From Asterionellopsis glacialis (lineage: Eukaryota > Bacillariophyta > Plagiogrammaphyceae > Rhaphoneidales > Asterionellopsidaceae): a stretch of 25,296 nucleotides of DNA. The stretch spans positions 1-25,296 of the forward strand of contig WKLE02003166.1 in NCBI GenBank assembly GCA_014885115.2, written 5' to 3'. The notes under the pieces are model-generated. The model was given only the letters and a program-made list of their open reading frames with translations. It was not told the DNA's origin and did not search any database. The position numbers were made by a program, and so were the translations under genes. Every line of letters begins with the position of its first letter. Position 1 is the stretch's first letter. Positions 17,827 through 25,296 of this stretch are shown one piece after another.

Positions 17827-18869
17827 ACGACCTTGAGGCTGAAGACGATATTGCAGAATCAAGTTCTGATTCAAGTGTTTTGCCCCCTGATATCGCTGCC
17901 GAGGTTGCCGCCGGATCCAAAAATGCCACCATAGATCATCAGCAAAAGTATGTGCAGCAATTGTTCCAACCAGACTCTGCTGCTTTCAATATGATGAGCG
18001 CCGAGACACAATTGAATTCTGATGCAAGTTTCACGCACTTAGTTCCTTCTGACAAGCTTGCTGCTGCCTCCAAAACTGCCACCACGGATGAACTGAATGA
18101 TGTCCAGCAATTCCTGAACAAAAAACTGGCGGAGATATCAAAACGGCTGTTGGTAAGCCATAAAACCCAGCAAGAGATTTTACGTTGCGTGGAAAATCAA
18201 GCCACTGAGAAGAAACTAGAAGCGATTCAAGCTAATCAAGTTCAGATTAAAGAAAATCAATGTAAAATTCTGAACGCCCTAAAGCGTATCCAAGATGCAA
18301 TGAGACGATCCATAAAGATCCTTACGTCACTAGCGAGCGGTAGGAATGCTCAGTGCCCAAAGCTAGTGCTGATCGTGTTAGACAAGAAAAAGTGGTACAA
18401 GGCAAAAGTCAAGGTAAAAGTTTACTTTGTTTGCCAACATAGCCTCACTCAAGTCGAGCCTCCTATTGTCTTGAAGATGACAAAGAATTGGGTAAAGAGG
18501 GTAGCCCCCTATATCAAGGCATCTATCTTTGTTATTCAGGCCGCTGCTCGGGTTGCAACCGGCTTCAACATTCCATTCCTCAGCGAGTTTGGAACAATTA
18601 TTACAGAGGCTGACTCCTATGTGGGTGCGTTCCTAGGAAAGAGCACGGAAGCATTGTTAGATGACGTCAAGGCCCGTCTTGATCCAACCAATGGAGACGA
18701 AGTGGTTGATGCAACTCCAAGGCTCCAAAAATTGATGGGTTCGTCGTACAGAGCTATAAGCGAGATTGCACTACAACAAGAGAACAGTGAGTGGGAGACC
18801 GCAGTAACGCCTGTTGAAAAAGACATTGAGACTATCTGGGTCAAGAAGGAATTTGAACACCTTTACTGA
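17820..18869 (+). CDS. Roco/LRR-type C-terminal region, possibly a gene remnant
   Basis: The frame is open for 350 codons (349 residues) after a TAG at 17817. The first ATG is at 17991, which would give 292 residues, but coding signal extends upstream of it: a 51-residue repeat begins near 17904. The N-terminal part is acidic and Ala/Ser/Gln-rich. A coiled-coil stretch follows, rich in Q, E, K and N (roughly residues 100-160). Then comes CPKLVLIVLDKKKW, then YFVCQHSLTQVE, then WVKRVAPYIKASIFVIQAAARVA. The pattern of Cys-Pro, a beta segment ending in FVC, then WVK and a hydrophobic helix resembles the conserved tail of Roco/LRR-family proteins in diatoms and other protists. I recall this from memory and could not verify it. 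The GTPase and leucine-rich repeats are absent. It may be a truncated gene, a pseudogene, or the last exon of a gene whose upstream exons are unclear. Confidence 0.5.
   Translation, partial: SLDDLEAEDDIAESSSDSSVLPPDIAAEVAAGSKNATIDHQQKYVQQLFQPDSAAFNMMSAETQLNSDASFTHLVPSDKLAAASKTATTDELNDVQQFLNKKLAEISKRLLVSHKTQQEILRCVENQATEKKLEAIQANQVQIKENQCKILNALKRIQDAMRRSIKILTSLASGRNAQCPKLVLIVLDKKKWYKAKVKVKVYFVCQHSLTQVEPPIVLKMTKNWVKRVAPYIKASIFVIQAAARVATGFNIPFLSEFGTIITEADSYVGAFLGKSTEALLDDVKARLDPTNGDEVVDATPRLQKLMGSSYRAISEIALQQENSEWETAVTPVEKDIETIWVKKEFEHLY
17905..18114 (+). repeat. Diverged direct repeat with 153-nt period, inside the Roco-like frame
   Basis: Bases from 17905 (TTGCCGCCGGATCC...) and from 18058 (TTGCTGCTGCCTCC...) align without gaps over the first 30 or so bases and again around GTGCAGCAATT/GTCCAGCAATT. 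The offset is 153 bases, exactly 51 codons, so the repeat stays in frame: AAGSKNATIDHQQKYVQQL against AAASKTATTDELNDVQQF. Third-position changes dominate the first block, which suggests past coding constraint. Confidence 0.65.
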
Positions 18870-19795
18870 ACTCATACAAAAAGTAGTGACATTCATAAAA
18901 GGAACCAGATTAGTGTCCCGGGATTTGTGTGGTTAAAACAATAATGCATTGATGAAGAACCAGCAACAAGCGGGAGAGAAGAAATAATATCATTGTAAAC
19001 ATTATTTGTGCGAGTATACGCAGTATCCTGCAAAATCATTATGTGACGGAAAAAGGTTTTTAAAAAATCTGTTAGACCTTTCTTATGAAATAAAAGATAT
19101 ATGCAAGCTTTAAATTACTCAGTAGTATCATGTATAGCATCGTATGATGCACTGTGTTGTAGTATGAGTCAGGATCACTATTATTCCAAAATGGTGTCGG
19201 CATCGAACGACGGATTTCTCCATCGTGCTCGGGATCTACTATCTAGTTGTGAAAGCATCATTCTCGTCATTTACAAGATAACTTTTATACATAGCTTTCT
19301 AAATTATCAACTTACCATTCGTCATAAATACTGAGTTTCCTCCAACATACATGCCTCTCAAAATTGAAAATGGTGATAAATATGTGTTAATCGTTGGGCA
19401 TGCGATCTAATTTGAAATTTTCTGAATGGCGTTGTTCTCCAGGAGATATGAGTGGCTTTGAACACACAGATGGAACGCATAAAAACGAATGGGAGAGGCG
19501 CAAATGGAACGAACGAGCGAAGATCTCAGATCTTGTGACACCCGGGCCACGGAAAGAAGTGTCAACATTCAACATGCTTTTCATATTAACTCTATCTCTA
19601 CCGTAGATACTAAAGTCTTTCTTCACAGAACAATTCCTTATTTTGTGTTTTGTTCGTGTCAGAAAAAGATCTCTCTCTCTAGAGAGACACAACATTCTGC
19701 GTCCTGCACATAGACTTACCGCAAGCATCAATGTTGATGAAAGTTATCTGCGACTGACCAAAACGAAAGTTATACCGCCACAAAGTTTCATTACT
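18870..19795. other. Spacer between the Roco-like locus and the GH63 gene
   Basis: No gene is supported. A 77-codon frame at 19101-19334 shows no domain features. An AATAAA at 19089-19094, 220 bp past the Roco-like stop, is a possible poly(A) signal. The last 150 bp before the GH63 start include a 14-bp palindrome at 19674-19687. The GH63 frame is open back to 19643 but without any ATG before 19796. Confidence 0.5.
19674..19687. promoter_or_regulatory. GAGA-type 14-bp palindrome upstream of GH63
   Basis: TCTCTCTAGAGAGA is a perfect palindrome 109-122 bp before the ATG at 19796. It sits in a CT/GA-rich stretch of the likely promoter or 5' leader. Simple dinucleotide runs can make such palindromes by chance, so a regulatory role is only possible. 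Confidence 0.3.
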
Positions 19796-22369
19796 ATGTC
19801 CTCAATTTTAGGCAAAATGGCATCATTCACCATTTCATCATCATTTTCCTTTTTGTTGTCGACTTATTGTTCTTTCTTATTGTTATTGTCGAGCGTTGTT
19901 CTTGTTGATGGCGAACTCACTCTCGAAATCTTTGCAAACTCTGCTCTTGTTCGTCCCAGCAAAGGGGCTCAGCAGCAGCTAGTTCACAATCTTTCGCATG
20001 TGCAAGTTTCTAATCCAAATCCTCTTGATGATACTCCCTTCTCTGCGCGAATATTGGGTATGCTATCACTAGGTGCATCAAAAAGTAAGAATTTTGCATT
20101 CCATTGTTCCTTCCGAGACGTTCGTGCCGCTTTGGTTTGGGTGGACGATCATTTGGTTTGTCAAACAGGCTTGTATAATATCACTAATGATAATCGAAAT
20201 TTGGGAGATGGTACAATCCAGAATCCTCTTTTGTTATTGCGGAAAAATGATGTAGTAATTCGAGTCCATGCATGGGGTAAAAAGAAGGATTTGTCCCTGT
20301 CGGTACGTTGGGCTTTGAATAATGACAAAAATAGTAAAAATGAGATGGAGGAATTTCAAGATATTCATCAAAATTTAACTAGAACAGTTGCTAGTATTCC
20401 CCTACCAGAGAAAAAGCGAATGGAACTAGCTGAACGAACAGCACGTGGATGGGGTCCCTGGATACATCATTCTCTTCTTGAATTTGTTCTACTTCCGGAT
20501 GGTGCCAAAATCTCCATAAACATATGTCGTGTTTCAACGTCCGACTGCATTGATCGAGCTATCATAGGATCAGATAATTCTGTTCGGCCTATTGCACCGA
20601 TTTCATCCAATTTCGCCATTGTACAATATCATGTCCACTTTCAAGATGTAGCTGTCGTTGTGGGAATGTCTGCTGGAAAGAAGGATGAACTTCTCCTTTT
20701 AGTAGAAACTATAGATTGCCTTGTTGAGAATTGTTCTGATGATTATAAGATAAACTTTCAGGGTTCGTTTGCCTATGGACCGACAAGATCTGGTGTGGTC
20801 CAAAAAGAATCAGATACCAAAATGACATTATCGCCCACAGGCCTGGGCCGGAGAATTGTATGTTATTTGGACTTGGAATCGCGCAAAAGAGCAGCACTTT
20901 CGTCGATGTACGACAGCCACGACATGACGGAGCAGCTGACTGTGCCACTTCCACCTAAAGGGGAGGCTGCAGGCCTGTCTACCAGCTCTTCAATGTCAGT
21001 TATTGATATAAAGGCAGCATTAGAAATGGAGGTAAAGAAACAATTTCAATATCACAAAAGAGAGTACGGAAATCTCGCTGAAGTTACGATAGCAACACAA
21101 GCTGCCATGTTGTTTAACTTGATCTACACACCCACTGAAGTATCTGTTTTCGCACCAGTCTCTCGAGGGTGGGACTTTACCATGAATCCTGTCTCAAGCG
21201 ACTTAGGGTACGTAATTTTTGGGTGGGATAATCTATTTGCTGCATACATTTTGGCTACTTTCTCGAAAGATCTAGCATACAGTGGATTGATCCAAGCTGT
21301 ACGATCGAAGACTAGTAAAGGCTTCATCCCTAATTTCAGCGCAGGTGGTATAAAGTCTCAAGATAGAACTGAGCCTCCGGTAGGAGCACGAGTATTGGAG
21401 GAGATTTATCAAAAATACAAGGAAATTTGGATTGTGGAGCTACTTTGGGAAGATTTAGCTGATTATATGGACTGGTTCTTTCGTGAGAGAATACTTCCTC
21501 CGGAGGGTCTCGTTGCTCTAGGAAGTAACGAGGTTAGATACAAGGATAAGAGATATGGCGCTCATTCCATGCAGGGGGCTCGATTTGAGAGTGGATTAGA
21601 CAACTCGCCCATGTATGATGGCGAATTCTTCAACCTGAGTAGTAGTCTCATGCAAATGTATGATGTTGGAATGACCAGTATGGTGATTAGCGAGTGCGAC
21701 ATTTTAGCCAGGTTAGCTTCGATTATTGGTAGAGAAGATGCTAGCAAACAGATGAAAATCCGGGCTGATATGTTGAGATCAAAAGTAGCGGATGGTCTAT
21801 GGGATGAACGAGATGACATATTTACAAACAAATTCCAAAATGGGACTTTTTATCGTAGAAGATCACCAACTAGTTTCTACCCACTCATGGCAAACGTCGC
21901 CACAGATTCCCATGCCACATTAATGGTCGAGCAATGGCTTCTCAATAAAACCAGGTTCTGTATCTCACCTATGTGGCCAATCAGTGACAATTCGGATGAG
22001 TGTTACTGGGGACTTCCTAGTATCTCTGCCGACGACCCTGCCTTTCCAAAACTAGGTTACTGGCGTGGTTACGTATGGGGACCCATGGCAATGCTCACTT
22101 ACTGGTCTTTGAATTCAAAGCAATACGCCCATTTAGATACGGTTCAAATTGCAAGGAGGTCCTTAAGCCGGCAGATGACATCGATGTTCCTTCAAATGTG
22201 GAAGAAGCATGGTCATGTCTGTGAAAATTATTCTCCTCATCGCGATGCCAAGGATTGCACGGGGGATAGATATTATACTTGGGGTGCACTTGCTGGCATG
22301 ACGTCCATCCTAGAAGAAGGGCATTTCATCCAATCCTTGGGTGAACAACAGAAGTCATCAATAGAGTAA
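19796..22369 (+). CDS. Secreted GH63-like alpha-glycosidase
   Basis: A single exon encodes 857 residues from the first in-frame ATG. The N-terminus has a serine-rich start and a strongly hydrophobic stretch ending near VDG (about residue 38), so it is a signal peptide or anchor leading to the secretory pathway. The N-terminal half (40-400) is beta-rich with several N-x-S/T sites. The C-terminal half matches the GH63 (alpha/alpha)6 barrel: FGWDNLFAAYILA (near 475), GFIPNFSAGG (near 509), ESGLDNSPMYDG (598-609), YWRGYVWGP (near 757) and CENYSP followed by YYTWGALAG. By analogy with GH63 and GH37 enzymes, D602 is the likely general acid and E810 the likely general base; both are present. The motifs of ER glucosidase I (MOGS) N-terminal regions are not seen, so this is probably a different GH63 subgroup. 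The substrate cannot be read from sequence; alpha-glucosides or glycoside reserves are possible. The stop lies 202 bp from the convergent P450 stop. Confidence 0.8.
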   Translation: MSSILGKMASFTISSSFSFLLSTYCSFLLLLSSVVLVDGELTLEIFANSALVRPSKGAQQQLVHNLSHVQVSNPNPLDDTPFSARILGMLSLGASKSKNFAFHCSFRDVRAALVWVDDHLVCQTGLYNITNDNRNLGDGTIQNPLLLLRKNDVVIRVHAWGKKKDLSLSVRWALNNDKNSKNEMEEFQDIHQNLTRTVASIPLPEKKRMELAERTARGWGPWIHHSLLEFVLLPDGAKISINICRVSTSDCIDRAIIGSDNSVRPIAPISSNFAIVQYHVHFQDVAVVVGMSAGKKDELLLLVETIDCLVENCSDDYKINFQGSFAYGPTRSGVVQKESDTKMTLSPTGLGRRIVCYLDLESRKRAALSSMYDSHDMTEQLTVPLPPKGEAAGLSTSSSMSVIDIKAALEMEVKKQFQYHKREYGNLAEVTIATQAAMLFNLIYTPTEVSVFAPVSRGWDFTMNPVSSDLGYVIFGWDNLFAAYILATFSKDLAYSGLIQAVRSKTSKGFIPNFSAGGIKSQDRTEPPVGARVLEEIYQKYKEIWIVELLWEDLADYMDWFFRERILPPEGLVALGSNEVRYKDKRYGAHSMQGARFESGLDNSPMYDGEFFNLSSSLMQMYDVGMTSMVISECDILARLASIIGREDASKQMKIRADMLRSKVADGLWDERDDIFTNKFQNGTFYRRRSPTSFYPLMANVATDSHATLMVEQWLLNKTRFCISPMWPISDNSDECYWGLPSISADDPAFPKLGYWRGYVWGPMAMLTYWSLNSKQYAHLDTVQIARRSLSRQMTSMFLQMWKKHGHVCENYSPHRDAKDCTGDRYYTWGALAGMTSILEEGHFIQSLGEQQKSSIE

Positions 22370-22571
22370 ACCACTGCCTGGAGACTAGTAGTTCTAGGGA
22401 GAGTAGAGATTGCAGTGAGCATCCTTGAGTTCCACTGCAAGTGTCTTGGAAGAGATGTTACCTGTTTTTAATTCTGTCTCCAAGAAGTGATCATAAGCAT
22501 CCTGGTACAAGAGTTGCATTATCCATATTCAAACGTTGAAAGCATCGCAAACCACAAGTACGTGCGAAAGA

Positions 22572-24240
22572 TCACACATCCTTTCTCTTAGTTAGCTTGA
22601 ACTCTAAATTCCACCCATTTACCGGAAATATCTTCTGTGGATTGCGTACTTCCACTTTGTAATGCCTGAACATTCGAGCCGCAAGCACTCTTAGCTCGAG
22701 CTGTGCAAATGCTTTGCCAAGACAAACGTGCGTGCCGCCGCCAAAAATAGGATATGAAGCCCGCCTATTACGTAATAACAACAGAGGGAGAAAGGAGGTG
22801 AGTTCGCATGTCATATCGCATCATCCAGCATGGTTATTGAACACATCAAGCTTACCCTTGTAATGGGTCAATCGAGGGATCTTTATTTTGCCGATAGAGA
22901 GTATGATCCTTTGGTAAGAACCTTTCCATTTGAAACGCATCGGGCCTATTATAGAGATTTTCATCGCTTGCTCCCAGTAGAATTGAGTAGTTGAAAATAG
23001 CTCCCTCTTCAAATGTAAAATCCCTGTATTGGAGCTCCTTGACTGCTTTTCGAAAGCTCCCAAGCACAGGTGGGTCAACCCGCCAAGACTCGTGAATGCA
23101 AGCATTGAGCACTGGTGCATTCTTGAGTTGATCAGAATTCAGCGGTTCGTGCAGTTTGGAAACTTCCTCTGCGAGAGCCTCCATTGCATCTGGATTTTGA
23201 CTTAAATGATACAAAAGTGTGGATATGGACGCATATGTCGTATCATGCCCTGCAAATATCATATTTAAGATGTTGTCCTTCATTTCGTCACGAGTCATCA
23301 TTCTATTGTTGTTTTCGTCCCTGCCATAAATGAGACGTCCAATAATTGTTGTTTGTGCACGTTCCGATTCTTCTGGATTCTCTTTCTCGAATTGGTCAAT
23401 GAGTTTATCGACTGTATTCAATATCCGATCCCTAGCCTCCATTGCCTCGGTAAAAGCAAATCCGGGAATCTTTCTTGTCGTCAACACCACAAAACCTCTA
23501 ATCCACTTCTTAAAGTCATCGCTGAGAGTGGCAATCACAGTCTCATTTACTGACCCAAAGGATGATGCATAAAATAATCTCATAGCATACATTTTGAATA
23601 CCTCAGAAGATTGAAAATCTTCTGATGACGACCAACGATCAAGCTCATCCACGGTTGTCTGGTCCATAATTGCAAGATAATTTGTCACAAACTTGGGTGC
23701 AAAGTAAGGTTCTAGCAGCCTACGCAAGACACGATGGTATTTACCCGATTGGTTCGCGACAGCTCCAGGTCCCAGTAGCATGGTAATGTTCGGTGGCCAT
23801 GCAATCTCTGCCAGACCCTTGCGATCTGCGTTGAACAGCCATGTAATCTCATCATGTCCACCCAGAACAATGTGGGTCCGGAACAAAAAAATTCGTGAAT
23901 AGATGGTGCCATACTTGCGTCGTTTTTTTTTCAATGAGCTTAAGACTTCATTGGTACTGAGAATCCATGCATTTTTTATCTCACGAAGTATGGGAAACCC
24001 TAGATAACCCGGTGGAAGCTTGCGTTGGAACCGCCGGATACCTAGGTCGACCTCACCCTTCACCATCCATGCCACACTTAGAGCGATGATCAACTTGATT
24101 GTGTAGGAAACTGTAGTGGTGGACCGTAGTGCTGATGTTATTGCATGTCCCATGATCACTCCGTAGAGGATTACTTTGATGACATGCTCTGTTAGAGTGG
24201 TCCACATTGAAACTACTTTTGGGTCGTCTTTTCCTGTCAT
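22572..24240 (-). CDS. Cytochrome P450, two exons, CYP26/CYP120-like
   Basis: Exon 1 (24240-22856) and exon 2 (22764-22572) join to 525 residues. The frame is open to a GTG at 24267, but the first ATG is at 24240. Hydrophobic segments near 19-35 and 37-57 precede the proline-rich hinge KLPPGYLGFP, the pattern of a membrane-anchored microsomal P450. The I-helix has AGHDTT (330-335), the ExxR motif is ESWR (384-387), the PERF-like element is MERFLP, and the haem loop is FGGGTHVCLG with the thiolate ligand at C476. All core elements are present. Haem-loop position 6 is His, as in CYP51-type enzymes, instead of the more common Arg. The overall flavour (LPPG hinge, CLGKAFAQLELRV) resembles the CYP26/CYP120 group, whose members hydroxylate retinoids or related isoprenoids. 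The substrate here is unknown; carotenoid or sterol derivatives are guesses. Confidence 0.88.
22765..22855 (-). other. Intron of the P450 gene
   Basis: 91 bp, donor GTAAGC, acceptor ATAG. It splits a glycine codon after two bases and joins DPSIDPLQG to RASYPIFGGGTH, placing the haem loop at the normal distance (about 25 residues) after the MERFLP element. The size matches the three introns of the Duc1 gene. Confidence 0.8.
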
Positions 24241-24393
24241 CGTGATATCGTATAAAAGATCATGCACAGATTTGCTTGTCTTTTTGGACCACTTTCATTT
24301 CACTTTTCTCTAATGCAGATCACCGTGTACAGGGAGGGTAATACAAGGGGGCCGTCGATCTAGTTTAGCTTGCTGCTTTTTACTGCAAGATAT

Positions 24394-24423
24394 TTTTTTA
24401 AAAAAACGTTTTTTAAAAAAACG
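24394..24423. repeat. 15-bp tandem repeat of T6-A7-CG
   Basis: Two exact copies of six T, seven A and CG lie head to tail. Each copy is nearly self-complementary, so the region has palindromes nested in a direct repeat. It lies about 155 bp upstream of the P450 start codon and could act as a stiff A-tract or nucleosome-excluding element. Confidence 0.7.
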
Positions 24424-24671
24424 TCCGGCGATCGTTTCGTTAGATCTTGATCGAGGTAATAACCTATTTTATTTATAGATTGCACCAAAGCTGTTGAACG
24501 CAAGTAAAATCATTGTGATTCCGCTTTACCCAGGTAGGAATAGAATAGAGAGGCCCTTCTCTGCTGAGGACCGCTCCTCTAGAGTCCTACCGGTACAACA
24601 GGTAGTATCGGTAGTCCTAGTCTAGTCCCAAGGTCCTGCATTCCATCCGGAGCGACCTTGAGGAGTTCTAC

Positions 24672-24679
24672 TGACGTCA
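24672..24679. promoter_or_regulatory. Perfect palindromic CRE (TGACGTCA)
   Basis: The octamer TGACGTCA is the full cAMP-response element bound by bZIP factors. It lies about 430 bp upstream of the P450 start codon at 24240. In the diatom Phaeodactylum, CO2/cAMP-responsive elements with TGACGT and ACGTCA cores control carbonic anhydrase genes. Assignment to the P450 is positional only; a gene beyond the window could be the target. Confidence 0.4.
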
Positions 24680-25250
24680 ACAATCTTCGAATGCTGTGAA
24701 TTTACTACCGTACGATTTTTTTGAACTAAAATGGGAGGTGAGGAGGAAACCTCGCCTATGCTTTTTTGCTATACTCATATTTTTATATTTCTACCTGTAC
24801 CTGGTAAGGTTTAGTCTGAATACAGTAATTACATATGCTGTTTTCCATTAAAGGAACGTTTATTCAACGGCTTGTCGTGTATAATTAATTAGGCTTATCT
24901 TAAAAATTTAGATATTGAAAAGGACTAAAGAAGGGGGGGTGTACGTTCATGAAGTCCTACTATAGAAGCACGATCTTGAACTAACGTCTGATCTAGAGAG
25001 GTGCTCGCAATTAGTACCGATAGGTGGTATAATAAAATCAGCATAGTACCTCTAGTCTCTCAGAAGCAGGGACTAAAACAACTCTTCATAATGCACCTTT
25101 GAGGGTAGAGTTAGAACTCCTACTTCTCCCGGTCATTTACCGTCTGCGTTAGCTGTTTTCCCGGTCAAAATGGCTGGGAAACCGCGGGGTGAAGGATCAC
25201 CACGTCTGGGAACTTGCGGGCGGGTGGGAAAAACCAAGTACTCTACAATC

Positions 25251-25285
25251 GACTCAACCTGAGGATCCTGATTTCAGGTTGAGTC
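25251..25285. repeat. Perfect 12-bp inverted repeat with 11-base loop
   Basis: GACTCAACCTGA (25251-25262) and TCAGGTTGAGTC (25274-25285) are exact reverse complements around an 11-base centre containing GGATCC. The stem is strong enough for a stable hairpin. It could be a transcription end signal, a regulatory dyad or the edge of a repeat element continuing past the window. Confidence 0.7.
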
Positions 25286-25296
25286 TTATCTTGCAT

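Larger units (their letters stand above)
24241..25296. other. Spacer upstream of the P450 gene
   Basis: No gene is supported over the last 1 kb. It contains an AT-rich 15-bp tandem repeat (24394-24423), a perfect CRE (24672-24679), scattered GTACC and TACCTG elements (24584-24596 and 24792-24803) like those near 17400-17540, and a 12-bp inverted repeat at the window end. Base composition changes sharply along it, with AT-rich stretches at 24740-24920 and a GC-rich patch near 25170-25225. Confidence 0.5.

Noticed and set aside
19643..19795. 51-residue upstream extension of the GH63 protein
   Set aside because: It opens at TTG with no ATG and would bury the hydrophobic signal sequence; 19796 places it at the N-terminus.

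Overview
This window reads as nuclear DNA of a eukaryotic microalga, most likely a diatom or another stramenopile. The grounds are short GT-AG introns of 88 to 101 bp, very large intron-poor genes, moderate GC, and a gene set (ATM/Tel1-type kinase, Duc1-PH-DUF547 protein, microsomal P450, secreted GH63 enzyme) that fits such a genome. The taxonomic call is inference. I saw no prokaryotic operons, rRNA, tRNA, CRISPR array or recognisable transposase.

Layout. 1-743: no supported gene. 744-4522 (+): four-exon gene, 1163 residues, with a Duc1 (DUF1769) domain, an FFAT-like motif, a PH domain and a DUF547 domain. 4523-4838: short convergent gap. 16580-4839 (-): one uninterrupted frame of 3913 residues encoding an ATM/Tel1 checkpoint kinase with TAN motif, long solenoid, FAT, kinase and FATC. 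16581-17514: repeat-bearing spacer with a GTACCTG cluster. 17515-18869 (+): a remnant-like locus with an in-frame stop, an apparent frameshift and a 350-codon open frame; its C-terminal part looks like the tail of diatom Roco/LRR-type proteins (tentative). 18870-19795: spacer. 19796-22369 (+): secreted GH63-like glycosidase, 857 residues. 22572-24240 (-): two-exon cytochrome P450, 525 residues. 24241-25296: spacer with a perfect CRE, an AT-rich tandem repeat and, at the window end, a 12-bp inverted repeat.

The genes do not form an evident pathway. Two pairs are tail to tail (Duc1 gene with ATM; GH63 with P450), with 316 and 202 bp between stop codons. The most novel item is the Duc1-FFAT-PH-DUF547 protein, which has the parts expected of a protein acting at contacts between the ER and another membrane. 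The second is the decayed Roco-like locus and its repeat-rich flank.
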